DNA of 50,009 nucleotides from Balneolales bacterium (lineage in GTDB: Bacteria > Bacteroidota > Rhodothermia > Balneolales > Cyclonatronaceae), in assembly GCA_020832405.1 (NCBI GenBank), contig JAFIET010000018.1, positions 1 to 50,009 on the forward strand, in the 5' to 3' direction. The notes under the pieces were generated by a model. It had not been told where the DNA came from and did not search any database. It saw only the letters and a program-made list of their open reading frames with translations. The first letter of the stretch is position 1. Every line of letters begins with the position of its first letter. Below are positions 8,801-17,884 of this stretch, one piece after another. The translations under genes and the position numbers were made by a program.

Positions 8801-11800
8801 ATTTCGCATTGCGTTAAAGTCCTGTACATCAACCTCATAGAACTTTTCCAGCGCTGAACGATTACTGGTTATACTCCACATTGGGTTTATAAACCCCGGG
8901 TTGGTTCGAACGACCTGGTTCAGTAAGTCATTCAGTGCCGGTGGCAGGTTGTAGGGATTTCCGCCGGTTAAATGGTTGGATTCAAAGCCCTGAATCAGAT
9001 TCACCCAGTTATCCCGATCGTCGTAACTCATGCTGTAAAGATTGAAACCAGCAAGCCTGTAGCTATCTTCAGAGGGAAATAATTCGTCAATAGGAGTGAG
9101 TTCTACTTCATTCATGGCATTATCAATAGCAGCAACGAGATTGTTTATTTCATCTTCAAACTGCTGCTTTTGATCCCGGGCCTGCGCAATAAGATCATTG
9201 TTACCGGACGATCCCAAGCCTGCGGTAAAATTACCGTCATATACAGAAGCCCATGCTGCCAGACACCTGTTATCGCCGCTGCCCGCACAAGCTTCAACTG
9301 CCGCAAAAAGCTCATACCCTGAGGGGTTTCGGGTTACAAAAGCACCTTTAGCGGTAGCCGTTGCGCAGAAAATGGCCAAACAGGCACTGGCTTCGAATTC
9401 AGCATAGGCGCCAAACGGCATACTATAACTACCAGAGGTCATTAACCAGATACTTGCTTCAATGTCACCATTAACCTGTATAACAGGTACTGGCACATCT
9501 ATCCCCAAACCGACCACAACCAGGAAACCCGGAGGTCCGATAAGCAGCTCACCCCGGCCTGTGAGGATGCTGTATGCGGTAAAGTCGGCATTGCCAATAA
9601 TGCCCCAAACAGGGTTTCCATCGCCCTGATTAACATAAAAATATTCAATTTCTCCGCTACCGGTAAGCACTGCCGGAACTTCAACATTTACATCAATTCC
9701 AATGTTTATAGCGCTCACACTCCCGTCATTGGCGCGATTTACAGACGCATATAAGCTTGCCCTTGCATCCATATTGGCGATCGTATCAAATTTTTCACTA
9801 TCCATTTCCAGGATATAGGCACGGGAATCTATATAAAAAGCATTGTTCGTAATCTGAAGAAAGGTTGTTCCTTCAAGAATGTACGCACCGGGCGGGCCAA
9901 AGCCCACACCTGCATACAGCATAACAGCAAACCCGGTATCGCCCTTGATAGTCGCTGCATCCTCATTAACGAGTTCATGTCCCATTGCAGCAATTCCGCC
10001 ATACACCATTGCAAGGTCGTCAGTGTTGGGTCGGTAGAAGAAGCCCCCTCCGGCTCCTGTTAAATTCAGAACACCCGGTATAATCGGAATCCCTGCATCC
10101 GACTGAGCTGCCACAAACAAGCCGTACCTGAGCTCATTGTTCAGGTTGGAAAATAAGCCTGCTACCACTGCGGAAACACTCTGCCCCCCCGCCGTAAAGC
10201 TGCCCGCAGCGGCAGCGCGAATCAGCACATTTCCGTCTTCCTGCACATAATTAAAATGTGCCTGCATGCTAAAAAAAGTATCAATGGAAGCATGCAGGTT
10301 TTCAATCGTGATGGAACGGTTTCCGCTCAGGGTTTGGTAGAAAAATATTTTATCCACACCTCCTGAAAAACCTGCGTCACTATTGCTTTCTGCTCCGCTA
10401 ATACTAACTGAAACGGCAGGTAAATCCGACCCCTGATTACCATCTATATTACAAGTTCCAAAGCAAAACACTTCAGTAACTCCGGGGATCGTTCGCGTTG
10501 GTTCATTTTCCAGTTCCTTAGGATCCTTAGCATCCGTATTCGCAACGGTCATATCGAAACCGTTTTCATTCCTGTGGTGCATAAATGAACCCACAGTCAA
10601 AGCAAACATATCGGCAATATCTATTGTACCACCTGAACGATCGATATTGCCCCAATCCCGAACACCTTCCGTACCAATCACGATACCTGTATAACCCAGA
10701 TCAGCCTCAACCCTTTCCAGGTTTATATTCGCTCTGCCTGCAAGCTGGATTTCGAAAGCCTGCGTATCTGAGGCAGCCATATCTGCCATTATTGCTACCC
10801 TGAAGAAACTGAAATCCCGTTCAAAAGCATAGCTGCCGGTTACGTTATAGAATAAATCAACTCCGCCTGCAGCGTTGCGGGCTATACCAATTCCGGGTTC
10901 AGCCACTATGTCTCTTCCGAAATTGATTACGTCTTTCATCCCATCACCCTGTTCATCCGGAATTCGAACAACTGCGTTTGCAAAAAGGCCCGGTTCTGTC
11001 GGATTAAAGGGGTCAAGAGCAATTCGGACCTGCGTTAGAGAAATCTCTCCAAAGTCACCCAGATCAAAGGTGCCATTATCACCTGAAGGTGTTAGAACCA
11101 GCCCTGAGCTGTTCGTGGAAATGTTACCATCGTTATCGCGGTAAATTTCGAGTAAAATGCCTGTGTCTTCTACATAATCAGAGAGTGGTTCAGGCAAAAG
11201 AAAAGCTAATTGGGTATTCAGGCGGAGGCCATCTTCAACTTCCAGAACAACAGACTTCAGCATTACATAGTCAGGAATTATGGGTACATCTTCAGCTGAA
11301 ATCTGATTGATGCTAAAACCCCCGTCAGTAGATAAACTCAGGCCCTGAAACTCGATTTCCTGGTCGAGAAAGCCCATCTTACCGTCCGAGCTGATGGTTA
11401 TCTGCCGCCCTGAAAGTACAATTGCAGGCCCTGTCATTGTGATCGACAAAGCACCTTCAAAAAGTTCAAATGACTGTTCACCAAGTTCTCCGGTGGCTTC
11501 TCCAAGGGCAAGGTGCAGCTGCGGGTTCGGACCAATGTTTTTTACCCCGACTTCAAGATCCTTAATGGTAACGAGAACAGGATCCTTCAGGACTTCCTCA
11601 AAAGACACGGAACCGTTAAGGCTCAAAATGAATGCATCTTCGTCGTATTGTACACGGACGGGCTCGTGCTCATCCAGTGAAATTACGGTGGAACCGAAGC
11701 GCATGTCCTGAAGCAGACTGCCGGGATCAGCGTTTATGTTCCACCCTTCAGAACCCCATGCAGCCATAAAAAACACAGGTGCATCTCCGGCCTCCATCAA

Positions 11801-14800
11801 CAGAGAACTGAAGAGTGTAGCAGAAAATGCCACGCTGTTGCTTTCACCAAAAGCAGCCTCTATCCCCAGCAATGAAGCAGTAAAGGAATCTTCTGCTTGT
11901 GCGTCGTCCACATTTCCGGTGTGGCTAAAGGTATAAAGCGGCTCAGGCACATCGTTAGGATTGTACTCAGTACGGTGGTCGCCGGCAGTAAATGTTGCTG
12001 CTTTAATGCCAGATTTTGTGAGCGTTGCCATTAACATGGCTTCGGAGCCCTCAAAAATAGCGGGGAGGTCAAACGCCAGACCGGCTGTTAAGCTTACTCC
12101 GTCTGTTACGTCAATCTCAAGCAAAGCCAGCCGAACCGGAAGGTTTAAACGATCTTCCAGACGCTGCTCGGTATCGAGGCTAAGGCTTCCGCCGGTTACA
12201 TTCCAGGTGTTATCGGTAGTAATACTAAAACTAACCATTACTACGAGCGTGTCTCCATCGCTGGCTGTTAAAGCCGGAATTACCAGGGGCAGGCTTGCTC
12301 CGCCAGTGGAGAGCTGATACCCGGAATCAAGCTCATCGACCGTTATGAGCGTATTTCCGTCATCATCTTTGATATCTATGTAAGCAATATCTTCAGACGG
12401 AAGCGGAATGCGGTCGGGCAGGAGCGCTATAAGCCCACTGCCCAGGGTAAACCCGTTAACATCAAGAACTGCAATCGGCTCCTGAGCAGGCACTCCGTCC
12501 TGATCCCAATAAAAGAGTGCCCTGCCTGCGGTAACTGCAAAACCAGTGATGCTCATAGCAAAGTTATCTTCAACCACTACCCGCAGATTTGAATAACTCT
12601 CCCCTTCATACTGAAGCAGAGCGTCGGCCGCACCATCAAAACCCAGGCCGTTGGCACCAATCGAAACACTTGCCTGCGTATTGATGCGAAGCAGATTGGT
12701 ATCGGGTAAAGGGCTACCAGGAGCCATTAACGAGAGAGACAGCGGGTTCAGGCCAATATCAAGGGTCAGGCCGCCGGTAAGTTCTGCACTGCCCCCAAGA
12801 ATTTCAAACTCCGAAAGGGCAATCTGCAGGTCGTTAAAGTTTAGTTCCGCATCCAGTTCATCCCGAAGCAGGCTTCCGCTACCGGAAAGGGTAATGCCTT
12901 CTTCATTGAGCAGGGCCTGATTGATACTGAGGTTAAACAGAGGGTCATCCCGATTCCACGGCACAGGAAGTTCAAAAGGTTCATTAATTGCAATCGATCC
13001 TCCGCTTATTTCACCGGTAAGCAGGTTCAGGCTCAGCGCACCGGTTACAGATATTGTACTGCCTTCCTGTGGGCCGGGGAGTTCTGCCGTAACAGCTCCG
13101 TCGAGTTCAGCCACCTGCGACTCCGCACCTGCAAAGACATATAAATCAGCTTCAGTCACTTGCAGTGATATCGGCCCGAGGGGCAAACTACCACAGGGCT
13201 GCACCCCTGAAATGGTACCTTCCAGGGCGTTTCCGCCTGTGAGGGCAAGAGTAAACCCGGGGCCATCCGGGCAGTCAGCGCTGTTTTCACCGGAGAATAC
13301 AGGCAGCTGATCCAATCTGCCTGCCATAAAAACTTCAGCTACCTGTGTGAAACTGTTACCTTCCACAATTCTGAGGGCACCCGAAATTTCCTCTACAACC
13401 AGTTGAGGGGCATCTGCTCCTGAACCCAGCGGTACAAGGGCCCCGCCATTGGGATAGAAAATGTCAAGTTCGCCGGTGAGCATTCCGTTCTGGTAACCAA
13501 CCCCTGTAAATAGCAGCCCATCGGGTGGGTTGAGGCTTGTATTACTAAGAAAATCAGGGAGATTGAGGCGGAAATCCATATTGATGGCGCCAATGTTGAA
13601 GGCCGCGCCATCCTCCCAGCTAAAAGTGAAGCCCTCGGGAATGTTGAGCGCAAGCGGGGTAAACTCAAAGTCGGCCAGTGAAAATGACGGAAGGCTGAGA
13701 CCGGGAATTTCTGCTTCATTAATATTTTGAGTCGGGAAGCGTATTCCGTTATTCCGGATTTCAATCCCGCGAAGGGGGAAGTAGATTTCATCCCCCGCGT
13801 CGAGGGGAATTCTAAGGCCTGCATCGATTGCGATGGCAAAAGTGAGCCCTGTAGTGTTGTCATAGCTGAACTCCGGGATGTTTGCGATCCCGTCAAATTC
13901 AAGCCCGAAATCACCGATACTAATTAGGGGAGATTCGTCGATAGCATAGCTTTCAAAAGCACTGATGCCGAAATACCCCCCCGTGGCTGTTGTAAGCGTT
14001 AGTCCGGCGCCCGCGCGGTAGCCCTGATCGGTAAGTACTTCTACATCACCGGTTACCGAAAAATTATAATCGGGAGAGGTACTGTTAACGGGCATGGCAA
14101 ACATGCCGCTAATCTCATCTACGCCGAGCTTTACGCGATCATTAAACAAGGCCAGATTTGCATTCATGCCGGTTGCCTGCACATTGGCCCGAACAAACCC
14201 GTCGCCCTGTAAATAAAATGAAACTTCTTGTGTGCCCTCTAAGATCTGATCAAACAAATTCAGGTTTCCAGCTAAAAACAGGGCTGTTACCGCACCCGAA
14301 GGGGTCTGTTCCAGGCCGAAGCGTACCGTTTTAAGGGATAAGGGAATGTTTCGGTTCTGCAAACCGGGGAAGCTCAATCCCTCAGGTATTTCGGCAACGA
14401 TGCTTCCGCTAACAACTTCCGGATTGGAAGGATTTAAACTTAGGGTAAAGTTTTCGAAGCTAACTTCGGTGAGTACCGGCGGGTTTGCTGCATCAAGGTA
14501 AGGCACCACAAGCTGAAGCGGGGTACCAGCAAGGCTTGTTAATACAATGTGTCCGTCGTCGTTTTGGCTCACATTTACAAAGTAATTGTCCTCGTCGCGA
14601 AGCTGAATATAGGCTATGTCTTCGCTGGGCAGCGGCAAACGCTCCGGGATCAGGTGATCCGCAAAAAAGCCCCAGTCGGGATGAAAGCCACCCTCATCGA
14701 CCCAGGCAATTCGGCTTCCTTCGTAAAAGAACTGAGCCTCCCCGCTGCTCACCCGTACCGGGTAAAGCCCGATGGCAAAATCTTCCGAGAATTCCACAGT

Positions 14801-17800
14801 CAGCACCTCATCAAACTGCGTTCCATCGAATGAGAGAGAGGCACCAGCAATACCGGATGTGCGCAGACCGGATGAATCGGCTATTACCGTGGCACCGAGT
14901 TGCATCTTAAGGCCTGTTTCAAGCAGCAGTGGCTGATCCGGTGGGATGGCTGCAAAGGCGAGTCCGCTTAAATCTGTGCCAATGCCAATCTCAAAAGCGA
15001 AGGTTTCATCAAAAATGATTTGCCCTTCCCGAATACGCCAGGTTTCAAAATCGAGCAGCAGGTTATCGAAGGTTACCTGGCGCATTTCATCGCCCAAGCG
15101 GAAACCCTGCCGGCCGTTTACGCGAAAGCCCTCAGAGCTGAGGTGTGCTGCATCCAGGCGAAAAGTGAGCACCGGATCAGTATCATTAGGGATGTTCCAG
15201 TCGAACGGTCCTTCAATTTCAAAACTAATATCGGAGAAAGTACCGGCTATAAGATCAGCACTAAAAGAGCCTGATGCTGTACCGCCATCAGGCAAGCCCA
15301 GGTTAGCAGCTGCTTCAAGAACCGCCTGCTGAGGAGCTCCCGGATCTTTGATAAAAGTGATCTTACTGGTGTTCATTTGCGCCGTAAACGGGCCCAGTTC
15401 TACTTCACAATTTGGCACAATTTCATCGAGTACACCGTTGATGCCATCAGAAAGAAGCAGGTCTTCCCCGGAAAAGGTTATCGCATTGTTACTGTCACAG
15501 CTGAAAGGTCCGTCGAATGAAATGCCACCGTCGATCTGCAATGCACCAAAAGGCTCTATGCCATCATCCGGCAGAAAGCGAACACCCGCAGAACCTGCCA
15601 TCCCATCGAGGTTAATAGTAACAAACGGCCCGGGTTGCCATTCACACCCCTCAAAATCATCAAGGCCAAGATCGGCACGAACCATATTGGTTTCGGCACG
15701 TCCGTTGGTAACGGCGAGTGTTGTACCGAGTAAACAATAGGGAAGGTTTTGTATCTCACGAATGGAAGCACGGCCTTCAAATGCTAAAGCCCATGGCCCG
15801 GGGCCATCACCATCCCAATTAAACAGCGGGAATGTAAATTCTTCAATTTCGAAGCGATCAAGCGAAACACGGAGCATCTCTAAATCGAACTCGGGCAGCG
15901 GATTTACGCCATCCCCAAAATCAAGGGCTGCAAAACGGATACCATCGCGGTTAACCGTCAATTCACGGATTATTGCAGATTGCCAGCTGCCAAATGCGGG
16001 AACATCGAGGCGGGCATCAAGCATAAGTTCAAAATCCCAGTCTCCGGAGTCAGGCCTGTATTCAAGTTGGGTGATGCTCGTATTGGAAAACGCGAGCCGG
16101 GCAAATCCCAAATCAATTTTGGGATTTGCTACGTTGCAGCTTGGTGATGTAAGCTGAAGACTCATACCCTCTTCGCTATCCAGGTTTATGTTTACACCGC
16201 TGCCGCAGTAGCTGCCATCTAAAGTCAGCAGGCCGATCGTGCTGTTCAGTGAGAGGTCGTAGTCCATACTTCCGTCTTCCACATCGAGCAGCACACTTCC
16301 TGAAACCTGCTGTACCTCTGCCGAAATAAGTGCACTGCCTTCAAGTAGTGGTAACTGAAACCTATCGGGGCACAGGAAACTGGCCGTGACGGCTGTATCA
16401 ATAGTTTCAAAATTGGTGAGCTGACAGCCGCTTTCACGACCAAGGAAGCGTATATCTCCGGTCGCATTCATTTGAGCCTGTGGAAAATCGACGCGAATGG
16501 AGTTTAGGTAAGCCTCAACCAGTTCTTCCTGAAAAGCCACAAGCGGACTGCCAGAAACCTGTACAAAGCCCCCAATACCGGACCTGCTGATCTGCAAACG
16601 ACCTTCAGCGGAGCTTATGCCGCCAAATGGCAGCACGAGGCTGGCCGATGCTGTGAACCCGGAACCCAATTCCCATTCCACGGATTCGAAATTAATGAAG
16701 TCCGGAAGCTGATTTGCAAAAAGTGATTGCGTTGCTTCGGCAGCAACGGTAACCCGCCCGCCGGTAACAACCGGATTGTTCATGTTGGATTTCAGAATCG
16801 TGAGATTCTGTACAATAGCTTCAACAGTGGCCTCCCGGCCGTCATCGAGTGTAAAGCCGACCACTGCACGACCATTAAACGTGTAGAATGTCGGACTTTC
16901 ATCCACCTCCAGTCCCTTAAGGTCTGAGAGCTCCGCAAACATGGGAATCAGTGTAATCTTTTCCAGATCCGGGAGGGAGCCATCTGAATCATCACCTCTG
17001 CGATAACTGAAGGTATAAATCTCACTTTCTCCGTCTTGAGCAAACGGGTAAACCCCGTTAACGTCACTTGCTGTTACCTGCCAGGCATAGGTTTTTCCCT
17101 CCTCAAGGGGATTCAGATCGGGAGTATAGGGGAAGGTAGTATTCTGAATCAGGATTTCGCGGTGATGCGTCCGGTTGCTAAGCAGAGCGTCACCTGGGTT
17201 TTGGCCTTCGAAAAGTTCAACCATTACAAATTCATATTCGACCGTTACATCGCCGGGAACTACTACCGGGGACCATGAGAACAAGGGGATACTCATGGGA
17301 AGATCAACGTTGTTTGGCGGTGTGATGAGTACCGGTGGCTGCGGAAAACGAACCACAAAAACGGCCGGTATGGCATTGACACTCACGGCTGGCTGCATTT
17401 GAACCGGCCGGGGGGCTATTCGCAGCTGATAGTTGCCTTCGGGCAGAGCACCCGACTGGATCAGCTGGTCGCGAACCCGCCTTGGTAATGACTCCACTAT
17501 ATCATCGAAATCAATATCAAAGGAAACATTATCAAAAAAATCGAAGTAGGAACTGAACCCTGGCTGGATCATGTATGGGTCTGAACTTATGTTCAGGATT
17601 CTTTGTCCGTTTAAGGTAAGTTCAAGATCAAAAATAAATTCCCTTTCTATATCACTTCCCTCATAGGTAATGTTGACCAGATACTGCCCTGTGTTATAGT
17701 TATTCTCAATATCATTGACAAATGGTGCGTTCAGAACGCCCTGCAGGCCAACAATCTGAACACTCACGGTTTCAAACTGACGGGCAGAAGCATCACCGGG

Positions 17801-17866
17801 CAGGTGGAGCATAATTGTAATAGCAAGGGCTGCAATAAAGCCTGATTTGGTAAGAAAGTGTATCAT
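5813..17866 (-). CDS. Giant exported multidomain protein (4017 aa), TANFOR-like N-terminus
   Basis: The signal peptide is at residues 1-28. Residues about 30-310 have the look of the TANFOR-type N-terminal region: LPEGNYQLRIAP, then PPVLITPPNNVDLP, then an FSWSP to EEGKTYAWQVTASD unit. Residues about 320-2890 are almost entirely short beta-strand and turn sequence rich in G, D, N and S. They include two aligned modules about 745 residues apart (landmarks W890/W1637 and LPSEDIAYI at 1079/1822). Scattered Cys occur in pairs, as in exported proteins. Residues about 2895-3370 are alpha-helical and Q/N/E-rich, and residues about 3370-4017 are Ig/FN3-like (YYFSVRVTNTMGQ, HIRAVDRAGNRG). No T9SS tail, enzyme motif or membrane anchor was recognised. 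It lies 18 nt after the barrel gene and 20 nt before the FN3 gene. The function is unknown. A surface scaffold or adhesin, or a long beta-groove, are both possible. Confidence 0.8.
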   Translation of the reverse strand: MIHFLTKSGFIAALAITIMLHLPGDASARQFETVSVQIVGLQGVLNAPFVNDIENNYNTGQYLVNITYEGSDIEREFIFDLELTLNGQRILNISSDPYMIQPGFSSYFDFFDNVSFDIDFDDIVESLPRRVRDQLIQSGALPEGNYQLRIAPRPVQMQPAVSVNAIPAVFVVRFPQPPVLITPPNNVDLPMSIPLFSWSPVVVPGDVTVEYEFVMVELFEGQNPGDALLSNRTHHREILIQNTTFPYTPDLNPLEEGKTYAWQVTASDVNGVYPFAQDGESEIYTFSYRRGDDSDGSLPDLEKITLIPMFAELSDLKGLEVDESPTFYTFNGRAVVGFTLDDGREATVEAIVQNLTILKSNMNNPVVTGGRVTVAAEATQSLFANQLPDFINFESVEWELGSGFTASASLVLPFGGISSAEGRLQISRSGIGGFVQVSGSPLVAFQEELVEAYLNSIRVDFPQAQMNATGDIRFLGRESGCQLTNFETIDTAVTASFLCPDRFQLPLLEGSALISAEVQQVSGSVLLDVEDGSMDYDLSLNSTIGLLTLDGSYCGSGVNINLDSEEGMSLQLTSPSCNVANPKIDLGFARLAFSNTSITQLEYRPDSGDWDFELMLDARLDVPAFGSWQSAIIRELTVNRDGIRFAALDFGDGVNPLPEFDLEMLRVSLDRFEIEEFTFPLFNWDGDGPGPWALAFEGRASIREIQNLPYCLLGTTLAVTNGRAETNMVRADLGLDDFEGCEWQPGPFVTINLDGMAGSAGVRFLPDDGIEPFGALQIDGGISFDGPFSCDSNNAITFSGEDLLLSDGINGVLDEIVPNCEVELGPFTAQMNTSKITFIKDPGAPQQAVLEAAANLGLPDGGTASGSFSADLIAGTFSDISFEIEGPFDWNIPNDTDPVLTFRLDAAHLSSEGFRVNGRQGFRLGDEMRQVTFDNLLLDFETWRIREGQIIFDETFAFEIGIGTDLSGLAFAAIPPDQPLLLETGLKMQLGATVIADSSGLRTSGIAGASLSFDGTQFDEVLTVEFSEDFAIGLYPVRVSSGEAQFFYEGSRIAWVDEGGFHPDWGFFADHLIPERLPLPSEDIAYIQLRDEDNYFVNVSQNDDGHIVLTSLAGTPLQLVVPYLDAANPPVLTEVSFENFTLSLNPSNPEVVSGSIVAEIPEGLSFPGLQNRNIPLSLKTVRFGLEQTPSGAVTALFLAGNLNLFDQILEGTQEVSFYLQGDGFVRANVQATGMNANLALFNDRVKLGVDEISGMFAMPVNSTSPDYNFSVTGDVEVLTDQGYRAGAGLTLTTATGGYFGISAFESYAIDESPLISIGDFGLEFDGIANIPEFSYDNTTGLTFAIAIDAGLRIPLDAGDEIYFPLRGIEIRNNGIRFPTQNINEAEIPGLSLPSFSLADFEFTPLALNIPEGFTFSWEDGAAFNIGAINMDFRLNLPDFLSNTSLNPPDGLLFTGVGYQNGMLTGELDIFYPNGGALVPLGSGADAPQLVVEEISGALRIVEGNSFTQVAEVFMAGRLDQLPVFSGENSADCPDGPGFTLALTGGNALEGTISGVQPCGSLPLGPISLQVTEADLYVFAGAESQVAELDGAVTAELPGPQEGSTISVTGALSLNLLTGEISGGSIAINEPFELPVPWNRDDPLFNLSINQALLNEEGITLSGSGSLLRDELDAELNFNDLQIALSEFEILGGSAELTGGLTLDIGLNPLSLSLMAPGSPLPDTNLLRINTQASVSIGANGLGFDGAADALLQYEGESYSNLRVVVEDNFAMSITGFAVTAGRALFYWDQDGVPAQEPIAVLDVNGFTLGSGLIALLPDRIPLPSEDIAYIDIKDDDGNTLITVDELDSGYQLSTGGASLPLVIPALTASDGDTLVVMVSFSITTDNTWNVTGGSLSLDTEQRLEDRLNLPVRLALLEIDVTDGVSLTAGLAFDLPAIFEGSEAMLMATLTKSGIKAATFTAGDHRTEYNPNDVPEPLYTFSHTGNVDDAQAEDSFTASLLGIEAAFGESNSVAFSATLFSSLLMEAGDAPVFFMAAWGSEGWNINADPGSLLQDMRFGSTVISLDEHEPVRVQYDEDAFILSLNGSVSFEEVLKDPVLVTIKDLEVGVKNIGPNPQLHLALGEATGELGEQSFELFEGALSITMTGPAIVLSGRQITISSDGKMGFLDQEIEFQGLSLSTDGGFSINQISAEDVPIIPDYVMLKSVVLEVEDGLRLNTQLAFLLPEPLSDYVEDTGILLEIYRDNDGNISTNSSGLVLTPSGDNGTFDLGDFGEISLTQVRIALDPFNPTEPGLFANAVVRIPDEQGDGMKDVINFGRDIVAEPGIGIARNAAGGVDLFYNVTGSYAFERDFSFFRVAIMADMAASDTQAFEIQLAGRANINLERVEADLGYTGIVIGTEGVRDWGNIDRSGGTIDIADMFALTVGSFMHHRNENGFDMTVANTDAKDPKELENEPTRTIPGVTEVFCFGTCNIDGNQGSDLPAVSVSISGAESNSDAGFSGGVDKIFFYQTLSGNRSITIENLHASIDTFFSMQAHFNYVQEDGNVLIRAAAAGSFTAGGQSVSAVVAGLFSNLNNELRYGLFVAAQSDAGIPIIPGVLNLTGAGGGFFYRPNTDDLAMVYGGIAAMGHELVNEDAATIKGDTGFAVMLYAGVGFGPPGAYILEGTTFLQITNNAFYIDSRAYILEMDSEKFDTIANMDARASLYASVNRANDGSVSAINIGIDVNVEVPAVLTGSGEIEYFYVNQGDGNPVWGIIGNADFTAYSILTGRGELLIGPPGFLVVVGLGIDVPVPVIQVNGDIEASIWLMTSGSYSMPFGAYAEFEASACLAIFCATATAKGAFVTRNPSGYELFAAVEACAGSGDNRCLAAWASVYDGNFTAGLGSSGNNDLIAQARDQKQQFEDEINNLVAAIDNAMNEVELTPIDELFPSEDSYRLAGFNLYSMSYDDRDNWVNLIQGFESNHLTGGNPYNLPPALNDLLNQVVRTNPGFINPMWSITSNRSALEKFYEVDVQDFNAMRNQISSDLGVAIELLEDAELQFEQMSQQFLQSPVGSIQRVRPSQNATSSVSFAVDDDVAADQASAATNLRSDLSQLESAFRESISSVAANLEAMNDLLHFGTEYPQSLNSLMGSYSTLINNFERYYASHSHYRWTNMEWAQALRNDINSRSGAISSAIAALNNGYATAMGNPGNANVNLNNEAMRIARRVQAVNLIEDNVTNLSNMPAIANSSAGEIYDQLSVTTGVSATQRAQLINGHNTGFWLDMHQLGLERYYQNQFTNLVENVVLSVEADRENIFAPARQLTEVMERFYGIKSNMTSLLWNLTDNYVEWRQAAEGEGGATAFTDAPPLQEFEDQLQQLSNQLMPPVITSMVVNPQRGHNHYFNQTHIQWTATHPVEVVENAVTYNYTWQSGSTNIEVGIDDYISIGNNSSLRLYPGRIVLNDRNVNVGIRVRGPAGNTAFRRASFKVDVGPGGETTPGGTEVLPDVTNPPDMPHLILAETFNFSEDSGQRTYWTNQGGPLPIVINGYDAEVGIASYEYAIGTTSGGTDVSDWRVLQGERQFLAGIPAQQIRGTTVFLNLEEGVPYYFSVRVTNTMGQVSPAREHPDPLQLDQSEPGLPELQHIGQHTIQPPSQWPVGVPAVTAVPPLEQNQGHLANPIRAVYGNPTLRFNNLQAEDSQSGIAGYEYLLSRDESVPGNRFAGGEAVFHEAQQSTMEITGGTDDPVFDNFTREVWLHIRAVDRAGNRGEIATFGPFTSVDHTLPVAGRLPARLEPDNIRLYITHVPYDPESDITGIQYSVIWYDGGQPITVRAFPPAGEVDFVWNLQQTTRLLQGGHNAPNRYFDIPRAGLPVGENLYVQYRSVNTKGLTSAIHETGPINLDTTIPLMPQVSVSFNTQTRRFTINADNIEDPESGILTVHYSVSGFPANPFNQHISSTPMHTHQQGVRHGSFNLQAESPALADDLDPVGLRVRIVIKNGAGLTRVITRAVTESHLFTPITFPGQVIPDLNLGIPW
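12257..13186 (-). repeat. Giant protein, tandem module copy 2 (core, about residues 1560-1870)
   Basis: Counterparts of copy 1 in order: PLGPISLQ, STISVTGALSLNLLTGEIS, PVPWNRDDP (W1637), NLRVVVEDNFAMSITGF, ALFYWDQ, RIPLPSEDIAYIDI (L1822) and LPLVIPAL. The offset is 747 residues at the Trp and 743 at the LPSEDIAYI motif, so the spacing inside the module is nearly conserved. Confidence 0.7.
14477..15424 (-). repeat. Giant protein, tandem module copy 1 (core, about residues 815-1130)
   Basis: Copy 1 runs in order: ELGPFTAQ, a GGTASGSFSADLIAGTFSD segment, FDWNIPNDTDP (W890), EVLTVEFSEDFAIGLYPV, AQFFYEG, RLPLPSEDIAYIQL (L1079) and LQLVVPYL. Every landmark has a counterpart in the same order in copy 2, about 745 residues further on. 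Sequence identity is modest, so the duplication is old. Confidence 0.7.
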
Positions 17867-17884
17867 GATAATTGGCCGTTTGGG

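Noticed and set aside
16102-16128. 11-bp perfect inverted repeat CAAATCCCAAA/TTTGGGATTTG inside the giant gene
   Set aside because: It lies in the middle of uninterrupted coding sequence (the ANPKIDLGFA region) and no T-run or neighbouring gene start gives it a role; chance in a 12 kb gene is plausible.
5813-17866. CRISPR-like or transposon-like repeats in the giant gene region
   Set aside because: Repetition is at protein level over about 745 residues, with no regular DNA repeats and spacers.
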